From: Salinivibrio costicola subsp. costicola ATCC 33508 = LMG 11651
GTDB lineage: Bacteria; Pseudomonadota; Gammaproteobacteria; Enterobacterales; Vibrionaceae
DNA length: 33,089 bases
Reading direction: 5' to 3'
NCBI GenBank assembly: GCA_000565345.1
Contig: AQOF01000054.1
Span: 1-33,089 of the forward strand
In this document: piece after piece, positions 1 through 7,772 of the stretch
Layout: every line of letters begins with the position of its first letter
Numbering within the stretch: position 1 is the stretch's first letter
Program-made: the position numbers and the translations under genes
The notes under the pieces: generated by a model
The model's database searches: none
Seen by the model: only the letters and a program-made list of their open reading frames with translations
What the model was told of the DNA's origin: nothing

Positions 1-251
1 TCAAATATCCGGAATACGTGCGTACCGCCATTTATACGACGAACGCCGTTGAGGCCGTGCACCGCCAGTTCCGCAAACTGACCAAAACCAAAGGCGGTTT
101 TGCCAATGAGAACAGCTTGCTCAAGCTACTCTACGCGGGTATGTTAAAGGCGTCTGAGCGTTGGTCGCACCCAGTGCAGAACTGGAGCCTGACGCTATCG
201 CAGCTGACCATTCACTTCGAAGGCCGACTAGATGATCACATAGACCTATGA
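1..251 (+). CDS. IS256-family transposase, C-terminal fragment
   Basis: The reading frame is already open at the left edge of the window, so this is the C-terminal part (about 83 residues) of a longer transposase. It reads IYTTNAVEAVHRQFRKLTKT and later LTIHFEGRLDDHIDL, the conserved C-terminal block of IS256-family (Mutator-like) DDE transposases; the catalytic glutamate and the rest of the RNase H fold lie mostly upstream of the window. A GTG at 18 is in frame but is not the true start. The stop at 249-251 is followed within a few bases by a probable terminal inverted repeat, the usual arrangement at the right end of such elements. Whether the upstream part is intact cannot be judged. Confidence 0.9.
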   Translation, partial: KYPEYVRTAIYTTNAVEAVHRQFRKLTKTKGGFANENSLLKLLYAGMLKASERWSHPVQNWSLTLSQLTIHFEGRLDDHIDL

Positions 252-284
252 AACATTGGCTGACACAGAATATTGAACACCCTC
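1..284 (+). mobile_element. Right end of an IS256-family insertion sequence
   Basis: The element enters from the left edge and holds the transposase 3' end. A candidate right terminal inverted repeat lies at about 258-284; its complement begins GAGGGTGTTCAATATTCTG, which resembles the ends of IS256-type elements. The left end is outside the window, so neither the repeat pair nor the short target duplication can be confirmed and the exact boundary is inferred. Confidence 0.6.
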
Positions 285-329
285 GGAGCGGCTCAAAAAG
301 TTTTTTATATTCTATCCAATACTCTTTCA

Positions 330-868
330 TTAATAATCCATAACGTAGCCAGTCCACTTCATAGGAGTCATTTTTCCATCACTTCCCATAAAATCCATTA
401 ATTCAGTCCCGCCAGTTTGTTGTCCTTGTAGATTGGTACTATTTCGCTCATCTTGAAGAGCAATAAAGCGTTGAAATAGGTTACGCCCTTCCATTTCTCC
501 ATACAGAGAAATAAAGACATTTTCCATAACAAAAACAGCGGTAGTAGGGTTTGAATCTAAAGATATGCCTTTCATTTGTAGATAGGCATCTACATAACCA
601 GCTACATACCCAATAGACCACTCATCCTTCGATTTAGCTGGAAGTGAGCCGTTTTCAGATGTCATCAGCATTTGTTGCATTTGGAGAGTAGATGACAATG
701 CGTTTATTGACTTAGATACTATTTGCTCTAAATCATTACTTACACGAATTGAGTCCTTTTCATTCACAACATCATATGCTGTTTTTACACCACGAGCTGC
801 TAACTTAATTATTGAAAATATGACGAAACCAAATAATAAAAAAATACTACTACTATACCTTTACCCAT
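330..868 (-). CDS. Unrecognised membrane-anchored protein, frame broken in a T7 tract
   Basis: I do not recognise this family. As read, an open frame of 145 codons starts at a weak GTG (765-767). The same frame continues upstream through a strongly hydrophobic stretch. If the minus-strand T tract (838-844, seven bases) had eight bases, the frame would join an ATG at 866-868 preceded by GAGAGG, a good ribosome binding site. The restored protein is about 179 residues: a start MGKGIVVVFFLLFGFVIFS, one transmembrane helix, then a soluble part. The soluble part contains WSIGYVAGYVDAYLQMKG at about residues 85-102 and a Gln/Gly/Thr-rich segment near the C terminus. It is probably an inner-membrane protein with a single N-terminal anchor. 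The DNA is clearly more AT-rich than the rest of the window, which suggests acquisition by transfer. No function is proposed. Confidence 0.55.
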
Positions 869-1082
869 TTATCCTCTCTGCGCTGTTAGCTCTTAATCAT
901 TCTTATGCAGTTAGTGTAATAGCAAGTTAATAGACTTAAAGTTATTTTTGTCACACTTGAAAGATTTTCAGAAAAGATTGGGGGGGATATGGAACGGTCC
1001 TGTTAAACTCAACAGAGCTAAACAACGAAAATTGTTTAGTATCGAGCAATTAAGCTAGTGAGTTTTTGAAATGCCAGAAACG
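869..1082. other. AT-rich non-coding strip between orphan gene and tRNA-Ser
   Basis: About 210 bases with no credible gene on either strand. It contains a run of seven G at 980-986 and otherwise AT-rich sequence. The promoter of the minus-strand orphan gene should lie at its left end, but no convincing -35/-10 pair was picked out. No copy of the tRNA 3' end (an attachment-site duplication) was seen between the IS end and the tRNA. Confidence 0.5.
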
Positions 1083-1108
1083 AAAAAACCCACTGTAAAC
1101 AGTGGGTT
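1083..1108 (-). terminator. Rho-independent terminator of tRNA-Ser
   Basis: A perfect 9-bp stem AACCCACTG/CAGTGGGTT (1087-1095 with 1100-1108) with a TAAA loop. On the minus strand it is followed by a run of six T (1083-1088). It lies 12 bases beyond the CCA end of the tRNA. Confidence 0.85.
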
Positions 1109-1119
1109 AGTTCTTAATG

Positions 1120-1209
1120 TGGCGGAGAGATAGGGATTTGAACCTAGAAGGGCTATTAACCCTTGCCGGTTTTCAAGACCGGTGCTTTCAACCACTCAGC
1201 CATCTCTCC
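1120..1209 (-). tRNA. serT: tRNA-Ser (anticodon UGA)
   Basis: On the minus strand the 90-nt sequence folds as a class II (long variable arm) tRNA. The 7-bp acceptor stem is GGAGAGA (1203-1209) with TCTCTCC (1124-1130), then discriminator G and an encoded CCA (1120-1122). The anticodon loop reads CTTGAAA, giving anticodon TGA, which reads UCA/UCG serine codons. The long variable arm and the GGTTCAAATCC T-arm are both visible. It has its own promoter and terminator, so it is a single-gene unit. The symbol serT follows E. coli usage for the UGA isoacceptor. Confidence 0.95.
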
Positions 1210-1221
1210 GGAACGCAGCGT

Positions 1222-1250
1222 ATATTATTGGGTTCGCTGTGGGTTGTAAA
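1222..1250 (-). promoter_or_regulatory. Promoter of tRNA-Ser
   Basis: Minus strand: -35 TTTACA (1245-1250), a 17-bp spacer and -10 TAATAT (1222-1227), followed by the GC-rich discriminator ACGCTGCG just before the tRNA. A GC-rich discriminator is typical of stable-RNA promoters under stringent (ppGpp) control; that control is inferred. Confidence 0.6.
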
Positions 1251-1281
1251 CCCTTTATTTACCGCCTCTTGTCTGTTCGCT

Positions 1282-1299
1282 CAAGCTGTGATCAGCTTG
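1282..1299. repeat. Perfect 7-bp hairpin between nupC and tRNA-Ser
   Basis: CAAGCTG (1282-1288), loop TGAT, CAGCTTG (1293-1299). There is no T run on either side, so it is not a standard terminator. It lies between the nupC terminator and the tRNA promoter, where it could only affect read-through transcript. Confidence 0.4.
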
Positions 1300-1313
1300 G
1301 CGAATATGTTAGC

Positions 1314-1342
1314 AAAAGGCGATTAGCTTGCCGCCAATCGCC
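1314..1342 (-). terminator. Rho-independent terminator of nupC
   Basis: Minus strand: stem GGCGATT (1336-1342) with AATCGCC (1318-1324), an 11-base loop, then TTTT (1314-1317). It lies about 50 bases beyond the nupC stop codon. Confidence 0.65.
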
Positions 1343-1389
1343 CTGCTTTTACTGAGATACTTTAACCGAGTCTCGTTACCGCGCAATGT

Positions 1390-2596
1390 TTATAGCGCGA
1401 TAAAAATACCCGCCAATGCCGCACTCATTAGGTTGGCAAAGGTGGCAGCAATCACCGCGCGCACGCCTAAGCTTGCCACATCTTTGCGGCGCTCTGGCAC
1501 CATGGCACCAATCGAGCCAAGTTGAATGGCAATCGAGCCGATATTGGCAAAGCCACACAAGGCAAAAGTCACAATCACCTGGCTTTGCACCGACAGGTTG
1601 GCTTTAATATCGGCAAAGGATAAGAAGGCGACAAACTCATTAAGCGCAATCTTCTGTCCCAAGAGGTTGCCGACATCAAACACTTCATGCACGGGTACAC
1701 CGGTAAGCAGCGCCAGGGGTGAGAACAGGTAACCAAACAACATTTCTAGGCTTAAGCCGTCAATGTCGACCAACTCCCCTAAACTACTCAGCCCGGCGTT
1801 TAGCATCGCAATCACACTGATAAAGGCCACCAGCATGGTGCCGACCGCAACCGCGACTTTCATGCCGTTCATCGCACCGCTAGCCAATGCATCAATCGCG
1901 TTTGCTTGGTCGCTATCGCTGATCTCAACCTGGCTTTGCTCGGCCGGTATTTCTGTCTCTGGGACGATGATTTTGGCCATCAATAGCCCACCCGGTGCCG
2001 CCATAAAGCTCGCCGCAATCAGGTATTTTAAATCTACACCCATCGCGGCATAACCGCCAAGCACACTACCGGCCACCGAGGCCATACCGCCGACCATCAC
2101 CGCAAATAGCTCTGAGCGAGTCATTTTGCTAAGAAAAGGGCGAACCACCAAAGGAGATTCGCCCTGCGAAAGAAAGATGTTACTGGTGGCTACCAGCGAC
2201 TCAGCTCGACTGGTGCCGAGTAATCGCTGTATGCCCCCGCCGAGCAATTTAATAACCCACTGCATAATGCCGAGATGATAAAGGAGAGAAATCAGCGCAC
2301 TGATAAAAATGATTAACGGCAGAACTTTAACAGCGAAGATAAATCCATCATTGGCCAGCGGACCAAATACAAATTCGATGCCTTCGTTGGCGAACGATAA
2401 CAACTTAGCCGCGCCATTGCTCATTGAGCCAGCATGGCTTGCCCAAAGGGATATAGAGCACTAACGCCGCGAAACCGGCTTGCAAACCAAACGCGCCGAG
2501 CACGGTACGCCAATTGATGGCTTTACGGTTAGTGGAAAATGCGCACGCGCACAGAACCAGAGCGACGAGACCTGCCGCACTATAGAGGAGTTGCAT
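1390..2596 (-). CDS. nupC: NupC-family concentrative nucleoside transporter, one frameshift
   Basis: Inner-membrane cation/nucleoside symporter of the CNT family, importing nucleosides for salvage or catabolism. The long frame (1390-2424) carries the nucleoside-recognition and transporter core, with [21 protein letters not shown], the CNT substrate-site region, and the C-terminal helices. The N terminus lies in another frame from an ATG at 2594-2596: [20 protein letters not shown], then [19 protein letters not shown] and YIPLGK, the standard first two helices of the family. The frames must be joined between about 2425 and 2445, where one base appears extra. The joined product is about 402 residues, normal for the family. 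It stands alone with its own terminator. Two CRP-like sites lie about 215-260 bases upstream. In E. coli nupC is under CRP/CytR control. Confidence 0.88.
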
Positions 2597-3054
2597 AAAT
2601 AGATTACCTTGCCGTGTTGTATTGCACTTGCGGTACGGATGAGTACGACACGCTGCCGGGGAGGCAAGAGGTTCCATCATGCGTTACATCGTACCGCGGG
2701 TTCGGTGAAGGTGGGCCCTACCTTGGACGCTTTTTCTTCAGCCGCGAATCGCGACACAGCCACTCTTTGCCTATCACTGAGCAAAGAGCGCATGTTGGGC
2801 GAGCATTCTATTGTGATTGGAGTCTCATTTCCAGCATAATTTGATCTTAGATCACACTTATTCAGCCTGATTACACCCTGCTAAGATCTTTTCCGGCGCT
2901 GTCTGCTCTCTCAGACAATGGTCGGATGTTTATCGCTTTATATTTATGTCAGGTTAGCGGTGTTGGTCATTCGCACCCAGCGTGACGCCTATGCTGAATA
3001 AATATGGCAAGACTGGTTGACACGTTTAACTCATATGCTATTCATGGGTAGCTA
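2597..3054. other. Intergenic region upstream of nupC and the Nramp-like gene
   Basis: About 460 bases with no credible gene; the short open frames here match nothing and have no start context. It holds an 8-bp inverted repeat CTCTTTGC (2763-2770) / GCAAAGAG (2781-2788), the CRP-like sites listed separately, and a TTGACA hexamer at 3017-3022. It should carry divergent promoters for nupC and the metal transporter. Confidence 0.5.
2812..2857. promoter_or_regulatory. Candidate tandem CRP sites upstream of nupC
   Basis: TGTGATTGGAGTCTCA (2812-2827) matches the consensus TGTGA-N6-TCACA at 9 of 10 fixed positions. A second, weaker site ends in ATCACAC about 30 bases on. Paired CRP sites flanking CytR are the classical arrangement at nucleoside genes. 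The distance to the nupC start (about 215 bases) is long, so the target could also be the plus-strand gene. Confidence 0.35.
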
Positions 3055-3085
3055 TTGACAAAAACACTGAAGGAAAAACGATAAA
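3055..3085 (+). promoter_or_regulatory. Candidate promoter of the Nramp-like gene
   Basis: A consensus -35 TTGACA (3055-3060) and a weak -10 around CGATAA (3079-3084), spacer 18. A 10-bp palindrome TTACGCGTAA (3094-3103) lies just downstream, in the right place for an operator. The -10 is poor, so this is tentative. Confidence 0.35.
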
Positions 3086-3176
3086 AATCGGCCTTACGCG
3101 TAAAATATAAAAGCAATAGCGTTAAATCATAAAATTAAGCAAACACAACAACGCAATTATTATAAAGGAAACAACC

Positions 3177-4445
3177 ATGCAAACCGTCTCTTCGCACCAG
3201 ACAGCGCCCAGCTTGTCGGTGATGCAACGTCTACGCGCATTGGGGCCAGGGATAATGATGGCCGCGGCGGCAGTAGGCGGATCTCACCTTGTTGCATCTA
3301 CCAAAGCCGGTGCTATTTATGGCTGGCAGCTCGCAGCATTGATCCTGCTCGTTAACTTATTTAAATACCCCTTTTTTCGAGCAGGCGTACAATATACCGC
3401 AGGCACTGGCGAAACGCTGGTAGAAGGCTATGCGCGCTTAGGCCGCCCTTACTTGTGGCTGTTTGTTGCACTGAGTGCCGTGTCTGGTGTTATTAACACC
3501 GCTGCCTTGACCTTATTTAGCGCCAGCTTATTAAGCTATTTTGTGCCGTTTGATCTGTCACTAACGGTGTTGTCGACCATTATTGTGATCACTTGCCTGG
3601 TGATATTAATTGCTGGCCACTACAAGGCATTGGATCTGCTTGCTAAAGTAATCATGGCAACGCTAACTTGCGCCACTTTGGTCGCGGTTACAGTTGCGGT
3701 CGGTAACCCAGTCGCGGTCGAGCCTAGTTTTAATGCGCCGTCGATTTGGTCGGTAGCAGCGATTGGCTTTATCGTGGTCACCATGGTTGGATGCCCGCCC
3801 CAATTGAAATTTCTAGCATTACGTCGGTGTGGCTCAAGCGCAAAGCGCAATCTGAGCCAATCAATGCCCAAGCGGCGCTGTTTGATTTTAACGTCGGCTA
3901 CATTGGCACCGCACTATTGGCGATTGTGTTCTTATCACTGGGTGCTGCTTCTGCACGGCAGCGGGGTGGAACTGAAACAATCCGGTATTGGCTTTTCTCA
4001 TCAATTGGTGAGTTTGTATGCCGCCACCATTGGCGAGTGGTCACGTTATTTGATTGCGGTGGTCGCCTTTTTCTGTATCTTCGGCAGCACCATCACGGTA
4101 ATCGATGGCTATGCGCGGGTGGTGTCCGAATCGCAACGGTTATTACGCGAGCAAACAGAAGCAAAACCCGCAGTTACACAAGGCTGGATGGTACTGATCG
4201 CTGTGTTGGCACTGGCTATCGTAGCATTTTGGACTGGGGCGCTGCTGACCATGCTTGATTTTGCCATGGTCGCGGCATTTGTCACCACGCCCTTTTTCGC
4301 GCTATTGAACTATATTTTGGTGACCAAGCACCGTTTACCACCCGAAGTGACCATGAGCAAGGCGATGCGCGCATTGGCAATCACCGGGCTGGTCTATTTA
4401 TTTGGTTTCTTGGCCGTGTTCGTCTGGTGGAAGTGGTTGATGTAA
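3177..4445 (+). CDS. Nramp-related divalent metal transporter, two compensating frameshifts
   Basis: Polytopic inner-membrane protein of the Nramp (SLC11-like) superfamily, predicted to import a divalent cation. The N terminus reads LRALGPGIMMAAAAVGGSHL, the first helix of this subgroup, and the C terminus has four to five further helices ending at residue 422. Between about residues 203 and 258 the given frame is nonsense. The correct sequence, with MPAPIEISSITSVWLKRK, lies in the next frame. A G lost at 3785-3786 and a T gained at 3949-3950 explain it, and correction leaves the length unchanged. The canonical Nramp metal motif DPGN in helix 1 is absent (GGSH here) and MPAPIE replaces the usual methionine-containing helix 6 motif, so the substrate may not be Mn/Fe. 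A ribosome binding site AAAGGAAAC precedes the ATG. Confidence 0.78.
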   Translation: MQTVSSHQTAPSLSVMQRLRALGPGIMMAAAAVGGSHLVASTKAGAIYGWQLAALILLVNLFKYPFFRAGVQYTAGTGETLVEGYARLGRPYLWLFVALSAVSGVINTAALTLFSASLLSYFVPFDLSLTVLSTIIVITCLVILIAGHYKALDLLAKVIMATLTCATLVAVTVAVGNPVAVEPSFNAPSIWSVAAIGFIVVTMVGCPPQLKFLALRRCGSSAKRNLSQSMPKRRCLILTSATLAPHYWRLCSYHWVLLLHGSGVELKQSGIGFSHQLVSLYAATIGEWSRYLIAVVAFFCIFGSTITVIDGYARVVSESQRLLREQTEAKPAVTQGWMVLIAVLALAIVAFWTGALLTMLDFAMVAAFVTTPFFALLNYILVTKHRLPPEVTMSKAMRALAITGLVYLFGFLAVFVWWKWLM

Positions 4446-4652
4446 CAAACTTTACCTTGTTCGCGCTTTAAGGGCTGGGTTAACATCCCTTTACAACTTC
4501 ACCATCGGTGTTAGGCGCGGATAAGGTATTATTAACCCTATAAAAGCCAGTCGTGGTTTAGATTAAGGACGTGGGCAGCTTGAAAAAGTGAACGACTGCC
4601 CGCATAACTGTCGTATATAAAAATGGATTGTTAACCCAACCGGGAGAACGTT
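4446..4652. other. Intergenic region before yccA
   Basis: About 207 bases without a gene. It should hold the end of the transporter transcript and the yccA promoter. AT-rich hexamers such as TATTAT are present near 4528, but I could not settle on a -35/-10 pair. Confidence 0.4.
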
Positions 4653-5319
4653 ATGAACGATCGTATCGTTTCGCACAGCCAGTCACAGCAGAGTGCGTTA
4701 TCTACAAACAAGGTGCTACGTAACACGTATGCACTGCTATCGATGACACTGATCACCAGTGCTATCGCGGCCTTTATCGCTATCGCTGTCGGCATCGGCC
4801 CAATGATGTCGCTAGGTATGACCTAGGTGCGTTGGCGATCGTGTTCTTTGTGCTACCACGCACCATGAACTCTTCTGCCGGTATTGTGTGGACATTCGTC
4901 TTCACCGGCTTGCTGGGTGCCTCACTCGGCCCAACCCTGACTTACTACCTGAGCCTTTCTAGCGGCCCAGGCATTGTGATGCAGGCGCTTGCCACCACAG
5001 GATGGTGTTCCTAGGCCTATCGGCGTATGCCATTACCTCTAAGAAAGACTTCTCTTTCATGGGTGGTTTCTTGGTTGCCGGTGTGATTGCCCTATTAGTG
5101 GCAATGGTCGCGAACATTTTCTTGCAGATCCCAGCGTTGAGCCTGGCAATTAGCACCATCGCGGTACTGATTTTCTCAGCCTTTATTCTGTATGACACCA
5201 GCAACATCATTAATGGCGGCGAGACCAACTACATCCGCGCCACAGTGTCGCTGTACTTGAACATCTTCAACATCTTCGTTCATATGCTGAGCATTCTTGG
5301 CTTTATGAACGACGACTAA
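4653..5319 (+). CDS. yccA: YccA, BAX-inhibitor-1-like membrane protein, two frameshifts
   Basis: Seven-helix inner-membrane protein of the BAX inhibitor-1 (UPF0005) family. E. coli YccA is both substrate and modulator of the FtsH membrane protease and protects SecY from degradation when secretion jams. The protein begins MNDRIVSHSQSQQSALSTNK, and its frame stops early at 4824-4826. The next part (GALAIVFFVLPRTMNSSAG) is in the following frame and breaks again at about 5001. The last part runs GMVFLGLSAYAITSKKDFSF to the stop at 5319. Adding one C at 4822-4823 and one G at 5000-5001 gives about 222 residues, the family length. The C-terminal motif near YDTSNIINGGETNYIRAT is conserved. The start has CGGGAGAACGTT upstream. 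tusE follows, as it adjoins yccA in E. coli. Confidence 0.9.
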
Positions 5320-5350
5320 ACCTAGGGACTCGTCAGTAACAAACACAAAG

Positions 5351-5374
5351 AGCCGGCACGCGCCGGCTTTTTTG
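5351..5374 (+). terminator. Rho-independent terminator of yccA
   Basis: Stem AGCCGGC (5351-5357) / GCCGGCT (5362-5368), four-base loop, then a run of six T (5368-5373). It lies about 30 bases after the yccA stop. Confidence 0.9.
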
Positions 5375-5519
5375 TCGTTAAATGGCGCACCCACTCAGTG
5401 CGGCGCGCAGCACGGAGTCGCTGTTGAACGCCAGTTGCACTCGCCCTCCCTGCTCGCTATGCTTTGCAGCTTTAATAACAGCGATAACGTCCGATCAGAT
5501 GACGAACAAAGGTAAGACT

Positions 5520-5849
5520 ATGCTGGTGTATGAAGGTGAAACCATTGCGACGGATGCGCAGGGGTATTTAAAAAATGTGGACGACTGGCACGAAGCATTA
5601 GTTCCCATGCTTGCAGAGCAAGAAGGCATTGCCCTTACCGAGGCCCATTGGGAAGTGATTCACTTTGTCCGCCACTTTTACCAAGAATACAACACCTCAC
5701 CGGCGGTGCGTTTGTTGGTTAAATCGATGGAAAAAGAATACGGCCCAGAAAAAGGCAACAGCAAGTATTTGTTCAAGCTGTTCCCGAAAGGTCCCGCTAA
5801 ACAGGCAACAAAACTGGCAGGTTTACCTAAGCCGGCTAAATGTCTTTAG
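5520..5849 (+). CDS. tusE: TusE (DsrC-like) sulfurtransferase
   Basis: Cytoplasmic sulfur carrier that takes persulfide from the TusBCD complex and passes it to MnmA for 2-thiolation of the wobble uridine in tRNA Lys/Glu/Gln. The protein is 109 residues, exactly the usual length, and reads [17 protein letters not shown], then EHW-type residues ([19 protein letters not shown]), and ends PAKCL. The conserved cysteine that carries the sulfur is C108, second from the end. The start at 5520 was chosen over an in-frame upstream opening because it matches the family N terminus and follows AAAGGTAAGACT. The frame is intact. yccA, tusE and acyP occur together as in E. coli, but here acyP is on the opposite strand. 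Confidence 0.95.
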   Translation: MLVYEGETIATDAQGYLKNVDDWHEALVPMLAEQEGIALTEAHWEVIHFVRHFYQEYNTSPAVRLLVKSMEKEYGPEKGNSKYLFKLFPKGPAKQATKLAGLPKPAKCL

Positions 5850-5866
5850 TACCGATGGCCAGCCTA

Positions 5867-5896
5867 TAAGCGCCGCACTACCCACCGCGGCGCTTA
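5867..5896 (+). terminator. Strong stem-loop after tusE, probable terminator
   Basis: A perfect 10-bp stem TAAGCGCCGC (5867-5876) / GCGGCGCTTA (5887-5896) with a 10-base loop, then CATGTTTTA. The T run is short, so termination is likely but not textbook. It sits between convergent tusE and acyP. Confidence 0.55.
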
Positions 5897-5900
5897 CATG

Positions 5901-5967
5901 TTTTAGCTAATTGCTATTTGTTACCTAGGCGCTGTTTTTTAGCTAAACACGATTTGTTACCTAGGCG
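5901..5967. repeat. Two-copy direct repeat, 36-bp period
   Basis: Two 31-base units, 5901-5931 and 5937-5967. Each has TTTTAGCTAA, five variable bases, then ATTTGTTACCTAGGCG. The flanking parts are identical (26 of 26 bases) and only the 5-base middle differs (TTGCT against ACACG). It lies in the gap between the convergent tusE and acyP genes. Confidence 0.8.
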
Positions 5968-5986
5968 ACATGGTCCTATCGACTCG

Positions 5987-6259
5987 CTATAGTATTGCGA
6001 AGCCATCTACGGTGCGCCACTCCACGTCTTCTTTATCAACCTGATCAACACCCGCGGTAGGCGGCCCTTTATCTAACCACGCCATGAGGGCATCCACCGA
6101 TTCATTGCGGCCACATGCCAGTACCTCAACACGCCCATCCGGTAAGTTCTTCGCATACCCGTTCAATGAGAGCTTTATCGCTTCATGGGCGGTCTGATAA
6201 CGAAAGCCAACCCCCTGAACGTGACCTGTGACATAGGCCCTAATACATTTTTGAGACAT
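5987..6259 (-). CDS. acyP: Acylphosphatase
   Basis: Small cytoplasmic hydrolase that splits carboxyl-phosphate bonds, for example in acetyl phosphate. It is 90 residues, the normal size. The signature GHVQGVGFRY is at residues 12-21, with the phosphate-binding arginine R20, and the catalytic asparagine is N38 in GYAKNLPDG. AGAGGTGA precedes the ATG by a few bases, so the start is firm. The frame is intact. It is divergent from the chemotaxis receptor gene (81-base gap) and convergent with tusE. E. coli has the orthologue (yccX) next to tusE and rlmI. Confidence 0.95.
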   Translation of the reverse strand: MSQKCIRAYVTGHVQGVGFRYQTAHEAIKLSLNGYAKNLPDGRVEVLACGRNESVDALMAWLDKGPPTAGVDQVDKEDVEWRTVDGFAIL

Positions 6260-6340
6260 CGGTCACCTCTACTGTATTCCCATTGCAAAACGACACCTGT
6301 ATAACGCTACATGAGACAAGTCGTTTGACAGGATTACGTC

Positions 6341-7714
6341 ATGAAAGAAGTTGCGTTTCGATGGATTGATAAATATTTCATCCACCTTCGGCTCCAAGAG
6401 AAATTTTACCTTATCTTTTTCCTCCCCTTACTCGCAATGGTTGTGATTGCGCTTACCTTAGATGCAGCCTCGGATACCCGTGTGGCACACAAGATGGAAG
6501 CGGAAGGCCAAGCCATTCAAGCCATGGTTGAAAAATACGACCTCCCGAAAGGCGAGGTGCAAACCCTGCTCAATAGCCAGCAAACCGGTTTTACGTTCAA
6601 TGGCAATGAGCTTATCTATCAGCTCGACGGCTCGCTATTTAGCCATATGAGCGCCACCGATTGGAGCCTGCTGCTTGGCATGGTCTTAGTCATTGCGGTG
6701 CTGATTTACTACATCATGACCTTTATCGGCGGCGCCATGTACACCATGAACCAAGCTTTATTAAAGCTAGCAGATGGTGAGCTAAGTTACCGGATGAACT
6801 TTATTCCGGTCCGTGATGAGTTTAGCCAGATCGCAGTTACCATCGATCAAGTGCTCGAGCGTGAACAGAGTTTGGTAAAAGCGATCCAGGAAAGCGCAGA
6901 GATGATGGACGGCCTGTCCGCAAGTTTGCAGCAGCGCAGCAATGAAAGCGAAGCTGTGGGCGAGAGCCAGCGTCAGTACCTTGATTCGCTGGCCAGCGCG
7001 ACCGAAGAAATGGCGAGCTCAATTCGCGAGGTCGCAACGCATGCCACCGAGACATCAACCCAAACACAAGAAGCCACAGAAGCTGCAAATCTGGGGCGTC
7101 AGCAAGTTCAGCAAACCATGACCGCGATTAATGGTCTTGCCAGCGAGATAGCTCAAGCGGCAGATAAAGTCAGCGAGCTGAGCAAAAACGCCGAGCAAAT
7201 CGGTACCGTGGTAACCACCATTAACGGTATTAGTGAACAAACTAACCTACTGGCGCTCAACGCCGCGATTGAAGCCGCGCGTGCCGGCGAACAAGGTCGT
7301 GGCTTTGCCGTGGTCGCAGACGAAGTGCGCACACTGGCTAGCCGCACCCAGGAATCGACGGTTGATATTCAATCTATGATTGAGTCACTGCAAACGCACA
7401 CCGCCGAGCTACGCCGGGTGATGGAAGGCACGGTTGAAAATGCGTCAGCCAGTGAAGCGGCGGTGCAAGAGATTGATACTGAGATCAGCCAAATCGCTGA
7501 GCGCAGTGGCACCATTGCCGATCGCAGCACCGAAATTGCCGCCGCTGCTGAGCAGCAAGGTAATGTTGCGGGGACGATTTCGCAAGATGTGGAGCAAGTA
7601 CGCAGCCAGTCTACCCAGGTTGCCCAAATGCTGCGTGATTCCGCTACCGAAGTGAGCGAACTTGGCGCACAAGCCCACCAGCTTAAAACCTTAGTGGCAG
7701 GGCTTCGCACCTAA
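6341..7714 (+). CDS. Methyl-accepting chemotaxis protein with a very small periplasmic domain
   Basis: Inner-membrane chemoreceptor of 457 residues that signals to CheA/CheW. Order: a short cytoplasmic start; TM1 at about residues 21-42 ([19 protein letters not shown]); a periplasmic segment of only about 60 residues; TM2 at about 106-129 ([17 protein letters not shown]); a HAMP domain to about 185; then the long antiparallel coiled-coil signalling domain. The hairpin tip [20 protein letters not shown] is near residue 300, the hallmark of the family. Glutamine/glutamate-rich heptads on both sides are possible methylation sites. There is no C-terminal NWETF-type tether for CheR. The sensor part is too small for a Cache domain, so ligand type is unknown. 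The frame is intact, with AGGA before the ATG and a strong terminator after the stop. Confidence 0.93.
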   Translation: MKEVAFRWIDKYFIHLRLQEKFYLIFFLPLLAMVVIALTLDAASDTRVAHKMEAEGQAIQAMVEKYDLPKGEVQTLLNSQQTGFTFNGNELIYQLDGSLFSHMSATDWSLLLGMVLVIAVLIYYIMTFIGGAMYTMNQALLKLADGELSYRMNFIPVRDEFSQIAVTIDQVLEREQSLVKAIQESAEMMDGLSASLQQRSNESEAVGESQRQYLDSLASATEEMASSIREVATHATETSTQTQEATEAANLGRQQVQQTMTAINGLASEIAQAADKVSELSKNAEQIGTVVTTINGISEQTNLLALNAAIEAARAGEQGRGFAVVADEVRTLASRTQESTVDIQSMIESLQTHTAELRRVMEGTVENASASEAAVQEIDTEISQIAERSGTIADRSTEIAAAAEQQGNVAGTISQDVEQVRSQSTQVAQMLRDSATEVSELGAQAHQLKTLVAGLRT

Positions 7715-7747
7715 CGCCATGGTTTGATTCCATCATTCCCCTTATCG

Positions 7748-7772
7748 CGCGCCCTACTCTGGGCGCGTTTTT
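7748..7772 (+). terminator. Rho-independent terminator of the chemoreceptor gene
   Basis: Stem CGCGCCC (7748-7754) / GGGCGCG (7761-7767), 6-base loop, then five T (7768-7772). Confidence 0.9.

Noticed and set aside
1117-1326. Open frame of 69 codons on the plus strand over the tRNA region
   Set aside because: It overlaps tRNA-Ser, its terminator and promoter, and has no protein-like pattern.
2609-2844. Two overlapping plus-strand open frames upstream of nupC
   Set aside because: No ribosome binding site, no recognisable motif, and they cover the likely promoter region and CRP-like sites.
4822-5001. Programmed ribosomal frameshifting as an explanation for yccA and other breaks
   Set aside because: No slippery heptamer with downstream structure is common to the sites, and homologues of these genes are not known to need recoding.
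5382-5519. Longer start for tusE
   Set aside because: It would reach into the yccA terminator region; the ATG at 5520 has a ribosome binding site and gives the normal 109 residues.
7369-7710. Antisense open frames inside the chemoreceptor gene
   Set aside because: They mirror the repetitive coiled-coil codons of the receptor and have no start signals.
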